This document shows positions 23,878 through 35,431 of a stretch of 64,000 bases of DNA, one piece after another. The DNA lies in assembly GCA_004835665.1 (NCBI GenBank), contig RBKR01000009.1, positions 1,632,588 through 1,696,587 on the forward strand, written 5' to 3'. Made by a program: the position numbers and the translations under genes. The notes under the pieces were generated by a model that searched no databases, was not told the origin of the DNA, and saw only the letters and a program-made list of their open reading frames with translations. Numbering within the stretch: the first letter of the stretch is position 1; the number at the start of each line of letters is the position of its first letter. The stretch is from Phoma sp. XZ068. Lineage: Eukaryota; Ascomycota; Dothideomycetes; Pleosporales; Didymellaceae.

Positions 23878-25233
23878 ATGGAGCAAGTGGCCTGTTCCAT
23901 CTTCTTAGCCATCATCAAAACTCTTGACTTGAAAGTCCTACCCATCATGAGTCAATATTTTTGGAAATTCCTCGGCTACAAGGACGACTCAGGGAATGAA
24001 AAACGGCCCACTACTACATCACGTAGTCTACCGTCGTCGTGGTACAGGTCTGATGCCGTCTACCAGCTTGAACGGCGGGCTATATTTTCCAAGAGGTGGA
24101 TTCTAGTCACACATAAGCACAGGTTTCCAAACGCTGGGGACTACGTCCAGTTTGAAGAGGCAGGCTTCCGTTTCTTCCTGTGTCGAGATCGCGATGGCAA
24201 TATCAACGGATTCCACAACATATGCCGGCATCGGGCGTTCCCTGTTGTCACAGAGCCTCAGGGGCGAGTGAAGATACTGTCCTGTAAATACCACGGATGG
24301 TCCTATGGATTAAAGGGTAATCTAGCGAAGGCGCCAGGCTATGAAGAGATGGAAGGTTTTGATAAGACGCAGAATGGACTGTTGTCGGTGAACGTTCATG
24401 TTGATCACAAAGGCTTTGTATGGGTGAACCTGGATGTTGCAAATGAAATTGCATGGGAAGATGACTTCGAGGGGGTTGACACGCAACCTCGCATGGACGT
24501 ATTCAACTTCGACGATTACCGGTTCGATCACACATGGGAGATGGGCGGCGCTTATAACTGGAAGGCATTAGCTGATAACTATAACGAATGCTATCATTGT
24601 CCGACAGCTCACCCCGACGTGGCTGGTATTACAGATCTGAAGCTATACGCGGTCAGCACAAAAGGAGGACATATCCAACACTTTACCAATGCAGAGAAAA
24701 TTGCCATGGACGAGGGACAGAGGGTTCGCAGCACGTACTACTTCCCGAATGCGTGTATGACCGTAACGTGAGTGGGCGGATGGAGATATTGTGAGCACCG
24801 GCAGAGTTCGCTGACCTAGGTTAGGCCTTTCTTCTTTTACATGATGAGATGCGTGCCAACGTCGGCTCATCACTGCTCAATGGAGTACGAAGTGTATCGG
24901 CATAAGGACGCTTCTGACGCAGAGTTCGAAGCCATCGACTCCATGTACAAACGTGTGTTGAATGAAGACAAGTGGTTGTGTCTGAACACACAGAAGAATC
25001 ATGAAGCTGGTGTCTATGTCAGTGGGGAAATGCATACAAGAATGGAGAAAGGCCCGTTGTACATTCAACAGACTGTTCGTAGTCTACTTCGGCAGCATCA
25101 TGATCAGGAGAGGAAGTTGGGGCGGGAGATATGGCCAGCTCGGCAGGTTTTGCCTGATTCGGCAACAGGGGTGGATGAGGATGAGGCCTTTTCGTGCAAT
25201 CTAACATGTCAGACTGATAAACTAGATTGGTAG
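23878..25233 (+). CDS. Rieske non-haem iron oxygenase, alpha-subunit type
   Basis: Two exons (23878-24767 and 24825-25233) sum to 1299 nt, giving 432 aa. An in-frame ATG at 23947 would give 409 aa and may be the better start, because the first 23 residues carry no domain. Rieske [2Fe-2S] ligands are seen as 'CRHRAF' and 'LSCKYHGWSYG' (C-x-H ... C-x2-H). The mononuclear iron site is 'LADNYNECYHCPTAHPDV', with the bridging Asp/Glu and two His. The intron (24768-24824) joins 'ACMTVT' to 'PFFFYMMRCVPTSA'. This single-component layout resembles choline or betaine monooxygenase-like and aromatic demethylating enzymes; a separate reductase would be needed. The neighbouring amine oxidase suggests N-methyl amine breakdown, but the substrate is inferred only. 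Confidence 0.88.
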
Positions 25234-26914
25234 AGTAGTAATTAAAAACTCTTTAGTTATTGGGATTGAGATGTTCCTGAAACAGAGGCAGTTGTTAGAG
25301 ACAAAATTGTTTGACGTCTCGGTTACTCCTACGAACGTGCGGAGCAGGTGGGGGTAGGCGGGACAAGCGAAGCCGAGACTAGGCCCGGCAAGTTGACGCA
25401 ATGGCAGCCCACAAGCGACAAGATATATGCACAGGTCGAATGTTGCGGGGCGGGTCGAGATCGAGTCGATTGCGCGTGTGCCTAAGCGGACGGCTTTGCA
25501 GTTGATAACTGGCACGGCGCGACATGCAGCTGAAGGACTATCAACGGCCTTGAATTATTTGACTTATCCTACAGATGCTTAAATAGCTAGGGAGAGGTTA
25601 AGAAGCTTCCATGTAGACTAGGAGACCGATTAATTGATGTTTTTGCGACTGACCGTCGTGCCCACCACGAGAACAACGTCGAAGTTGCACCGCTAGTCGC
25701 GTATTGTCCGCCGTAACATCGTAAAAGCTGGGAGGACCATACATAAACCGGAGAAACGGGGGCCAGCCAAAGAACTGTAGCTATGTACTCTACAAGTCGC
25801 AGATGCGCAAAGCAGCGAAAGCCGAACTGGTGGCGCCGGTGTTGGTACCTACTGTAGGAAGGCGCCAAGCAGCAGTGACGAACATGTACTTAGGTATGCA
25901 GAGCTGCGCAGATGACAGATGGCTTGCGCAGCTAGAGCTAGAGGACGTTTCGATTAATGAGCATGTCTCAAGCTTGTCACAGTGCAGCGCCAGCTCCAAC
26001 AAGCGGTGCCAAGTAGTATTAGCCTCATGGACGACATCATTCGCGGTGCATGGACGTTCGTCGTGATGACATCGAAAACCACCAAGGCTGCACAGAGGGA
26101 TCATAGGAGGTGTACAGCGCAGTAAGAAATTATAAGCGAACACAATGAAAAAAGAATCTTGCCCGCAGAAACTGAATAGGTCAAAGCTGCAGCATCACCA
26201 GAAAAACCGCGAAGGCGCGCCCTGCTGCACGATGGGTCAAGAGGAAACACCTTGTTTGAGTTACGCCCTGTATACAACACCTAGAGACATAACAAGAGCT
26301 TTCAGATCTATTAAAAAAAGGCACATTATATGTTAGGGTAATTTCTTCCTGATAGTACCCACAGCAGATCTGCACGTTATACAAAACGCGGAGTACAGCA
26401 ATCATTATTATGTTGGCAGACTTTTTACCAAATACAAACTCCGCGCAAAGTTACGATGGAGTCATGATCTAATGACTACATTCTCTTGCTAAGACCTACA
26501 TTGACTTTCCACGAACTTCATTGGTGGCAGGATAAGGCTCCGTATAGGTACGCTCGCTATGAAATCACCAAAACATCCTGTAAGGCATTGACTTAGCGCA
26601 CGAGAAATGGCTACAATCGTGCTGTTAGACGTTTATATTGCCTTTAACATTGCGTCTAATTCAAATACAACAGCCATGTTCTTCATCCTACTTCGCAATT
26701 GCTTGTGTTCTAAAGTCTATAATAGGAAACATGGCTTTAGGCGGTAATGACAGGTTGTATTTCTTTGTATGTGTTCACTAAAATACCCACAGAAGCTTGG
26801 AAGATCCGAATCAACATCAACAGGACTGCCTAGGAGGTACATAGCAAATAGGGGGACGATTGGCGGCCTAGCTTGTATGACCGATCCAGATCATCAGCCA
26901 ACTTCATGTGTTCC
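25234..26914. other. Intergenic, no convincing gene
   Basis: About 1.7 kb with several short overlapping frames on both strands, none with a motif, signal peptide or plausible splicing. Nothing recognised. Confidence 0.5.
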
Positions 26915-27380
26915 TTATTCGACATCAGCACCCTGAACGCCAGTGGTAGGAATGGGACGAGTAGAGCATGTAGGCGTGGGTCGAACGGACGGAGAAGGCC
27001 GACCGGTTCGCGTCGGACGGCCAGAAGGAGTAGGGCGTTCAGATGGAACAACAGACACTGAAGGACGAGCCGAAGGAGCAGCTGGCCCAGATGGGCGAAT
27101 GGACCGGGTACTGGAAGGACGTCTGTCGTTGTTAGTGTGTGCGACGAACCTGGTGTTTAGATTGGAAATACACGCTGGGGATTGCAAGAGTCGAGCGACC
27201 TGAAAAGGAAGGTTTTGGAGGAACAACACTGAAGGATGGACGGATGCTACGGCGAACGGATTGTTCAGCTTGAGGCACAGCAGTGGCAAGGCTGCGACGT
27301 GTTAGTAAGACTTCGCTTCGATATGGCCATATTACGTACCCGATCATGCCGATCAGCGCGACGATGGAGTTGAACTTCAT
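26915..27380 (-). CDS. Putative secreted Pro/Ser/Arg-rich protein (model uncertain)
   Basis: ATG at 27380 starts 'MKFNSIVALIGMIG'. Splicing an intron with GTACGT..CGCAG ends adds 'LATAVPQAEQSVRRS', together a good signal peptide with a likely cleavage site. The mature part is low-complexity: 'IRPSFSVVPPKPSFSGRST', then, in a different frame further on, 'RPSSTRSIRPSGPAAPSA', 'RPSVSVVPSERPTPSGRPT' and 'GRPSPSVRPTPTCSTRP', ending 'GVQGADVE' with a stop at 26915. The block SVVPxxxPxxSG appears twice, once in each frame, so both frames were coding. No intron I tried joins them with correct phase, so either the second intron is non-standard or there is a frameshift. No enzyme family is recognised; it could be a cell-wall or secreted effector-type protein. 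Confidence 0.5.
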
Positions 27381-28254
27381 ATTGATTCGGGTCAAAGAGG
27401 AGAGCGTATATTGAATTGATGATGAGATACTGGGCGATGACTGCGAATCTATGCAATTGAGTCGTCCTATATGTAACGCATGGCGAGGTTACTGAAAGCC
27501 AAAATAATAGTAGGAAAATACCAAAGGTCATACATTGCCTTCGTGATTCATCCGTTATGTTTGTAGGGACATATATTGATGTGTCCGTGCGGAGAGTCGA
27601 ACGCGTAATATCTAGCAACTCTCGTTGCTGGACTTATCCGGGATGACTAGGTTGTAAAATGTGATTCAATAACATTGGGATTGGAAATTTCTCCTACAAT
27701 CTGTGCCACAATTGAGCAATATCTGTATATAGGATATCATCTGGGCTAAGCTGGATGATTTGCCTGTGGCAGCATCAACAGCAGTCTAGACAGTTGGATG
27801 TACTGCATACGTAGAGACATAGGCCGGAAGAGTCTCCCACAAACGTCAAATCAATCTCTCACAACTAGACCAATCGATTAGTATGGAAATAACACTGGTT
27901 GGCAGACAGTTTTGGTTGTATATGGTGTCGGTCGGAAAGTCGCGTTACTCGAAACTCTGATTGACCGTATAGCTCCAAAGCCATCTCACCGAGAGACCTG
28001 AAGGGACAGAAGCCTGGCGCAGTACTGCTTGCTCATGAGATTCGGCGAAAGACTGTACTGACTCTGCAAACACATTCGCAGACCATGTTTAGTTTCTGAT
28101 GTGGGAACCAGTACCATGTGGCGTTGTTAACTATGACGAAGCGGACCGATGGCGCAACTCATGTGCAGGCAGGGAAATACATGTCTCAAGCGCTAAATCA
28201 TGACTTGGAGCGGTTGAACCAAGATGTCGGAATACGGCGAGGTTTGTGCAAAAC

Positions 28255-28506
28255 TTAAGCAAATTGGTGTTCGCAGTGATAATGGAAGCGCAGTATGCAC
28301 TTAAACCCGCGATACTGTTGCGATTCAACGCGTAGCCTGGCAAAAACTGCCGACGCGAGTGGTTTCGGCCTTTCATATAGAGGACCAGGTTGTGGAACTA
28401 CGACAGAGCGCACATCAGCCGTGTGCCCTGGATGTATATATGCCAAACAAGGGTGACGCGTTCCCCGTGCCGTACAATATCCGTTACATATACAAGGGTT
28501 TGGCAT
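28255..28506 (-). CDS. Possible small Cys-containing protein
   Basis: An 83-codon frame from a true ATG. The N-terminus has four Cys in the first 20 residues (MPNPCICNGYCTARGTRHPC), and three more Cys/His-rich positions lie near the end. There is no signal peptide, domain or intron evidence. It may be chance; it is listed because it is one of only two ATG-initiated candidates in this 4 kb stretch. Confidence 0.15.
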   Translation of the reverse strand: MPNPCICNGYCTARGTRHPCLAYIHPGHTADVRSVVVPQPGPLYERPKPLASAVFARLRVESQQYRGFKCILRFHYHCEHQFA

Positions 28507-29890
28507 GAAAACACTGCATCAACGACACGGGCGTAAATTTCTGTTGCAGGTCCAAGCATTCATAGTATACTTGGAATAGTCATAGCAAACGTGATTGCAT
28601 GAACGAAAAAAGCTTCCCTGACGACGGTGTGCTTGCGATGAGCCTTGAGCAGTCATGTTGTTGAAATCTCTGAGAACTTATCGATGCGCAAGAACAAAGG
28701 TTCTGAATTTCATTGGAAATTCTAGAAGCGTTGATGTTAACAGCAGCTTGCTGGGGGTCCAAAAACAGACCCGTGGGGCTCGCCGTCGACCAGTGGTAGT
28801 CGAGTTGCAACATTTGAACGCAAGCCATGCCTAGTACTGCCCTATAGTTTACCGGTCGTGCATTTTGGCCGAATTCAATAAGCTCTAGTAGAAAGCTTCG
28901 ATGCAGGGACAACAGATTGTTGTGGTGGTGAAAGCTGAGCGGGGCGTTTGAAATCCTTTTAGCGAAGGAGTAATGGTTCGGTTAGATAGTTCGGGTACAT
29001 ACTTTCGGCGATAGTTTGCCGTAATGGTTGTCAGGGAGTCACGCCCCGCTTCAATGATATACACGTTGTAGTTAAGCCCTTGCGTGGCCCTCGTCAACCA
29101 TCAAAGTGTGTGGGTCGAACAGTGGAGAGAAATGCTTACTAGGACCACTGGAAATTACCTCAAGTGTCTCGAATTTGGATCCGTGGCAGGACTTAAGGGG
29201 TTGATTTGATTCATTAAGGGGCTAATAGTACCGCCTTACATGCTGTGGCGGCGTACTTGACGTGATGTAAGCAAAGCAGAACTGAATTTTGGAGCAAGCG
29301 TTTACAGCGCCTGAGATTTCAACAATACCCGTCTAGACATGTCTAGACTAGAGCAGATGTCGAACCTCTCATTCGATTTATTATCCTTGGTTTAGTTGTT
29401 ATTCCTGTGAGTATCTTCTCCTTCCTATGATAATCATTTTTGGCTTCTTGGGCATTGAAGATTTTGGCTGCAATTATTGGAATAACAAACCAGTGCTGGA
29501 TCCGTTGTCGACGAAATTCTTGCTTCCGACTGGCGTTTTAAATGAACGTTCAACAATTGGCAGCCATCAATACTGAGATCAGAGCAACAGAAGTGTCTGA
29601 TATCTCGCGGTCTCATGTTGCTGACCTCGATATAGCCCTTGAGCAATCGGAATGAATAATTCAGCATACGATTTGTTTCACCATTGAAGCATCGTGCCAG
29701 TGGTACCTCCAAGTGCAAAATTCAAGACTTTGAAACACTCGACCATTCGCAACCTAGGAATATGGCCACGCATAGTCTGCCAACGACCACCCTTCATGTC
29801 TAACCCTCCTCTCTGAGGCTGCGTTCATCCCTTTCAAAAGTTTGGGCAGCATATTGTAGATTAACTCATTGCAGGTAAGTCGCAGCCAAC

Positions 29891-30235
29891 ATGCCACCTC
29901 AGGAATCAAACACCCGCGGTTTCTATTCAAAGCAAAAGTCTTGTCGCATAGGTAGCGTGAAAGCCCTTAGCGATCTCGTGAAAGAATCACTTCAGCCGTT
30001 TGTAATACCGGGCAGAAAAGAAACAATTGCTCAGAAGAGAGTCAAATCTTGCGAAGCTGTTTTGGGAACCTTAACGTGCGACAACCACTCAGCATTTACG
30101 CTGATGCGAAATCAGCGAAACAGCGAGCACATAATTTCTCATACTCTGGTATTCATTCTGGAGGACGGAGATGTGAGGACGACTGTAGGGACTTTTGGAG
30201 TGGACGCTATTCCTCTCGAATCGTTGGGCCAATGA
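29891..30235 (+). CDS. Possible hypothetical protein, 114 aa
   Basis: Single-exon frame with ATG in a reasonable context (CAACATG). The product is Lys/Ser-rich at the start ('MPPQESNTRGFYSKQKSCR') and mixed charged afterwards. It has no membrane segment, no signal peptide and no family I recognise. Coding status is unproven. Confidence 0.2.
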   Translation: MPPQESNTRGFYSKQKSCRIGSVKALSDLVKESLQPFVIPGRKETIAQKRVKSCEAVLGTLTCDNHSAFTLMRNQRNSEHIISHTLVFILEDGDVRTTVGTFGVDAIPLESLGQ

Positions 30236-31580
30236 GGACTTGCTATTTATAGCAGATGAATGGTATAGGTTACAGGGGCCTACCCCATAGATTTCATTAA
30301 TATTATATCTAGGGCTTCCGATGAAAGGACGGATTGCCTGAGCTGAGAAATTGCATCGTAATCTCTGAATAGCCCTAGCTTCTAAAAATAGACGCTCTTC
30401 ATCACACTCTGGATAGATTCAAGGCAAAGTTTGACTGATCGATTGGATGTCATGTCCCAAGAAAAGCTGCCGCAAGGTACATAGGAGGATAATGATTCTG
30501 GTCTGGAGCGGGGACGCACCTGTGGGGACAATCTAGATGCATGTACATTCAAAAACAGTGTTGGTGGAGACCAGAGTCAGGTGAAGCTGGCCACGAGGTA
30601 AGAATCGTATTGAACGAGACAGTAATACCGAGCACCCAATTTGCTGTCAATGACAAACCTGAAACGATATGTGTACGTCATTAACAGCTAGGTCCGCAGT
30701 CCTCGGCTTGGAGGTCATCGCGTGATTCTTGGCTTGGCAGGCATCGGCCAAGGTCGAGGATCGCACAAGTACCTAGGTAGCCGTGAATTCCCAGTGAAAT
30801 CAATTAGTTGAGATAGTAATAATGAATTACATTGCGAGCAAGCAAATTTCGCTGCATGCGTGAAGCACGCTAGCGCACAATAGCTTATCGCCCTTGCTGT
30901 CGGAGATTTACCCCGCACGCCTGCCACGTGTGCTATCATTCTCTCGCAACGACGGGACGGTCAAGCACCTCGTTGTTCATTTCTCCTTTATGGAAAAGCT
31001 TGAGTGTCTTCATCATCCTCAATCTTCATGGCCGAGGTCCATCGGAATAGCGATGGACAGGCGTTGACCCATTTGGCAAGGGTTGCTGAGGTAACTTATG
31101 GGACATGCTAGATTGTGTTCGAACGACCAGGAAAGAAATTCATAACATGGTATGATGTACTGTACGAAACATTCTTTGGCGATGGCTACCTAGTCTGGGC
31201 GGAGACATCTTCTCCGAACGCTCCACCAAGATTGGACACGGAGCAGCGTTCACCGACAGTATTGTTTCTAGTATGGTGTCAAACAAATGAATTTTCATTT
31301 CAGCGTATCATAATGGCCTCCCCCAGTCATTACAAAATCGGCCTTTGCGCATGTTTCGAATGCGATCGTCGGCACGCGCCGTGCCCTAGTCCAACCATGC
31401 TACCGAAACGTGTGCTTTGTGCTATGATGATCCATGCACGGCACTACTGACACTGCAGCTAGCCTCGACCAGCGACCAATTTCACTCCGAAAATGCTTGA
31501 GTAACCAAGGCCAATCTGAAGTTCATTTACATTCAAGATGGTATTGAGCGGGGCAAGATGCGTCCTTTTAACCGTCTCCA

Positions 31581-31588
31581 GATATAAG
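31581..31588 (+). promoter_or_regulatory. TATA-like element of the SGNH esterase gene
   Basis: GATATAAG starts 65 nt upstream of the esterase ATG, a usual TATA-to-start distance for a short 5' leader. Confidence 0.35.
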
Positions 31589-31645
31589 TAGTAGTTGGTA
31601 CACGGCTTCCTCAAACTGCACTAAAATTCGCCGACAAAGTCCAAA

Positions 31646-32561
31646 ATGCGCTTCACTCTTACATCCGCCTTCGCCGCTGTGCTGTCTTTGACAGCGATCG
31701 TGGCTGCAGCGCCAGCAGACTTGGCTGAACGACAGTCCACAGTCAGAATTATGCCTCTTGGTGACTCCATCACCGGCGCTCCGGTGCGTCTAAGAAGTTC
31801 TGGATGTAGGCAAAGCACTGACAATGTTACAGGGTTGCTGGCGTGCCTACCTCTGGCAAAAGCTACAGCAAGCGGGTATCAAGAACACGGATTTCGTGGG
31901 CACATTGCCCTCACAAGGGTGTGGGTTCTCATATGACGGCGAAAATGAGGGCCACGTATGTTCCGCGATACACAACCGGCGCTGAATGTATGAAGCTAAC
32001 ATGTTGACAGGCCGGTTTCCAAGCTGTAAATATCGCGAATCAAAATCAGCTCCCAGGGTGGCTGTCGTCGACTAAGCCCGACATCGTCTTGATGCATTTG
32101 GGTAGAGCAATTCCCTTGCATTGATTATTACGAGTGAAGACTGACTTTTGCCAGGAACAAACGATGTGTGGAACAACCAGTCGCCTTCTGCGATCACAAC
32201 CGCGTTCAGCAAGCTGGTCGATCAGATGCGAGCTTCAAAACCCACGATGAAAATCCTTGTTGCGAAAATTATCCCCATGAATCCTTCGAACTGTGGTCAA
32301 TGCGGCCAGCGCGTCATCAATCTGAACAATGCGATTGCATCCTGGGCACCTACTAAGAGCACCTCGAGCAGCCCTATCACTGTAGTCGATGTTTGGACGG
32401 GCTTCAACACGGCCAGCATGACTGGGGACGGAGTGCACCCTAACGATGCAGGAGCAAAGGTAAGATCCAAGGTAGCCTCAAGAGGAAAATGTCACTAAAC
32501 TATCTAGGTACTGGCTAACAGTTGGTATTCGGCCGTGGCTGCCGCAATCAAGAGCAGTTAG
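31646..32561 (+). CDS. Secreted SGNH-hydrolase / acetyl-xylan esterase (CE3-like)
   Basis: Five exons: 31646-31783, 31833-31955, 32011-32101, 32155-32459 and 32508-32561. They sum to 711 nt, giving 236 aa. A signal peptide (MRFTLTSAFAAVLSLTAIVAAAPA, with a Kex2-like 'ERQ' following) is followed by SGNH block I 'RIMPLGDSIT' (nucleophile Ser), 'GCWRAYLWQKLQ', 'FVGTLPSQGCGFSYDGENEGH', block III 'HLGTND' (Asn of the oxyanion hole, completed by splicing) and block V 'DGVHPND' with the catalytic Asp and His. This matches secreted carbohydrate esterase family 3, which removes acetyl groups from xylan. The gene is intact and likely acts outside the cell on plant wall polymer. Confidence 0.9.
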
Positions 32562-33257
32562 ATTGCCACGGTCCACGGTAGTTACTTGTAGATGTCTGTC
32601 TTACATTGAATGATAGCAATAAGCTTCTATATATGCATTCTACTCAAAATTCATAGCAGATTGTCCATAACGGCAATGCTTGTCCTCGCCTCATTGTTCA
32701 TATAGCACAAAGTGAGTACATGGCCGCGTTGAGGAGCTCGTCAACGACGCCTACAGTAATCGGAATATTAGTAGTTCTCTAGGAAGCCGATCTACAGCTT
32801 AGTAGATAACAGCAAGCTCTAGAGGCTGTCATAGTTCCCGTTGTCCTGTTTACTTGTTTTATAGCAGAGCAGATTGAACATTCTACTGGATACTATAGGT
32901 TGAGGGATAGCACTAATCTTGCCCATTTATTCAGACTCTCTTTAGACACTGGTTCAAGACATTTCCTACTGTATGAGGATAATGGGTGGTAGATACCTTC
33001 AACAAGAGCGACCTTTGGTGTTGGGAGACACTAGTTGGTTGACATTCTCTGCATCGTTGTTTCCGGGAAGCCAGCCACAAGTGGAGCCTGCGCCCCAAAA
33101 TGGTGCCAGCAATCTCAACCGTTTAATTTACAGGTCCAACTTCATCAAGCAAAGGAAAGTTTCTCGAGCTCACTCTGAGTCTATGTTCACCAGCTATGTC
33201 AAGATAAGCAATCCTAAAGATTGTATTCTAAGTAGAGTTACCGTTATGGTGGCCCAT
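32562..33257. other. Intergenic between convergent genes
   Basis: About 700 bp, slightly AT-rich around 32750-32960. No gene or repeat seen. Both flanking genes end here. Confidence 0.55.
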
Positions 33258-33737
33258 CTAGCAGCTGCAACCGCATGATTTGTTGCCAGGTTTGCAGCCT
33301 TTGCCACACTTGGCATTTCTGTTGCAGTCGTTATAACTAGCGCATTGAAGCCATGGGCCGCCCCCATCACCACCCGCAGTCCAGCACCATTCTCCCGGAT
33401 TACCACATGCCCTCCAGCAATAACCGCCACTGCAACCTCCGTTCGATCTCCACTCACACGCCAGTTCCTCGCGGCCAAAGATATCGGCGGCCTTTACCTC
33501 GCCGGGATTGGAACGCTTCATGTCTGTAGGCTCCAGGGATTGAGGAAAAACTTTGCTCATGTCGCTTCCAAGAGGATGGCCGGCACAATGACGGTAGCCG
33601 GCTGGATCAGCTCCCTCAGGAACCTCCATAACACCGAGAGTGCCACACTCCTGGACCAGAGCCGCAATTTCAGTGGCAGTGCGAGTACCCAGTGCTCCAG
33701 TAGCCTGTAAGGCCAGCGCAAGGACGAGAAGCTTCAT
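33258..33737 (-). CDS. Small secreted cysteine-rich protein
   Basis: Single exon, 159 aa. Signal peptide MKLLVLALALQATGALG. The mature part has two lone Cys ('QECGTL', 'YRHCAGH') and a dense C-terminal module of 12 Cys from 'ELACEWRSNGGCSGGYCWRA' to 'KSCGCSC', rich in Gly, Asn and Trp. Fourteen Cys is even, compatible with seven disulphides. No enzyme family is recognised; size, signal peptide and cysteine density are those of fungal effector-like or defence-type secreted proteins. A good TATA element (TATATAAAAGG on the minus strand) lies about 170 nt upstream. The role is inferred from its general features only. Confidence 0.75.
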   Translation of the reverse strand: MKLLVLALALQATGALGTRTATEIAALVQECGTLGVMEVPEGADPAGYRHCAGHPLGSDMSKVFPQSLEPTDMKRSNPGEVKAADIFGREELACEWRSNGGCSGGYCWRACGNPGEWCWTAGGDGGGPWLQCASYNDCNRNAKCGKGCKPGNKSCGCSC

Positions 33738-33900
33738 AACTGCTATATGTCAATACAAGCATTGTGGAATTCAGGAGTTTACAGACTGGATGGTGGGGCT
33801 TGTTGGAGCGAAGTGATAACGCCTAATCAAGATGGAACGAGACGATAATCTGATGGACGACGAAGGGAATGTGGTGAGGATTCTTTCGACGATTTGCCAG

Positions 33901-33911
33901 CCTTTTATATA
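33901..33911 (-). promoter_or_regulatory. TATA box of the cysteine-rich secreted protein gene
   Basis: The minus strand reads TATATAAAAGG, a near-consensus TATA box, about 165-175 nt upstream of the ATG at 33737, which implies a 5' leader of about 130 nt. Confidence 0.5.
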
Positions 33912-35431
33912 CTATTCTCATGCACAACTGCTGACAGAGCTGTGATCTTGGTACTGTACAAGTTGCGTAAAGGTCATTCAATTCATCCCTCGCCGAGAAT
34001 CAATGTTTCCAATCTGCATGCTCTCACTGCAGAAGTGAATTCGCGGCAGTAAGCAGGAAAGAGGCCTTACCGCACCTTCGCGGAAGCCTTGTGGAGTATT
34101 AGGAAGGTTCTCGTATCACTCAGGCTTACTATTACCAGAAACGTACCTTCAAGCCGACGTAGAATTGAATTTGGCATGAGTATCAATAACCGTCAGCGCT
34201 ACGCATTCTTGGGGGTAAGCCTTACCTTCTCTTAAACCTTTGGCACTTCTCGGCAACGCGGTAACACCAGGCGCTACAAGTGGATGGGTCCTTGCAAACA
34301 CCAGATCCGGGAGACTTAAACCCTCTGTAAACATGTGTTGGAAGTTGTTCAATGAACGGGCTAGCATGTAGTTTAAGCTAAGAAGGCACCACTTTTCAAG
34401 GGGTCGTCTTTTGCAGCAGTTACGATTATGTCAACCTATAACCTAATGTATCCCTAGAATTTCTTTGCTGCACCGGCTGAAGGAAGGCGGATTAATTCAG
34501 GCTGATCTAATCCTTTATCCCAATGGGTCACACGTCGCGTTAATTTTGACAACAGTGCGCTTGTCTACAGAAGCACCTGCGCGGAGGATTGGCAACAAGC
34601 CAAGGATTAGGTTCGGCCCGCACGGCAGCCACGGGCCGGTCAAAGAAACGAGGGGGGTGCCTGAGCTCATTGGAAATACAAGAAGCCCTTTCAAACGATT
34701 ATAGAATACCCTTTTGTTGCTCAATATGTTGTATACGACGTAATACTTACACAGTGCATAGTTCTTGAAAAATTAGGTTATTCTTATCTTACAGATTTGT
34801 CCCCTACCATAAGGGACCAAAATCTATATCAGGCTTGACTGGCTTAGTAGAAGCATATAGAATTTTTGATAAATCGATCAGCTCGTATTTCGAATCCACT
34901 CTGGCGACCCCCTTGTAGTGCAGAGGGCGCTCCTCCCTGTACCACCCCTGTCGCGCTTGACGAGTCTATTGGTGCATCGTATCCCGTTCTGAACTGGGCA
35001 ACCAGCCAATTCCTGCTCAGGCCGCTCGAGACACGACAAAAAATGTTCCAGCTTCTTCTTCCACACTAGCTTCACTTACCCCTGCAGAGCATCTTGCTTC
35101 TGTCCAGATGTCTTGAATCAGACCAGCCTGGAGAAGACGGTAGCGTGCAGGGCTTTGATCTCAACGGGCTGGATAGGCTTCCTAAACACCCACCATTGAG
35201 AATGTGCGACCAAGCCGTGAAGCGCGTATGGGCGCCTATGTGTGAGAACCTCGATCTTCCTGGTGTAGGCCCAGGTGTCTGGTAATCATTGACACTGGGA
35301 TACCACCAGGTCGTCGACCAAACAACGACAGCTTTGAGGCTCCCGATAACAAATGCGCCACTTATTTTTTATGCCTACTTATCGGACAAAACAGCTAAAA
35401 ATCTAAACAAAACACATCGGCCTGACTTTGA
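33912..35431. other. Intergenic, no convincing gene
   Basis: About 1.5 kb of ordinary composition. Short frames only, without motifs or splice structure. Confidence 0.5.

Larger units (their letters stand above)
27381..31645. other. Gene-poor intergenic region
   Basis: 4.3 kb with no gene I can support firmly. It contains two ATG-initiated small frames listed separately as low-confidence candidates (28255-28506 and 29891-30235) and an 18-bp perfect palindrome at 29331-29348. Base composition is ordinary, not RIP-like. The last 100 bp are the promoter of the SGNH esterase. Confidence 0.5.

Noticed and set aside
28580..29097. Minus-strand frames of 110 and 70 codons
   Set aside because: The first lacks an ATG (starts at TTG) and neither shows any motif.
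29434..29718. Minus-strand frame with several Cys
   Set aside because: No ATG (starts at TTG), no signal peptide, no family.
31115..31450. + strand frame of 111 codons upstream of the esterase
   Set aside because: Starts at GTG, no motif, and overlaps the esterase promoter side.
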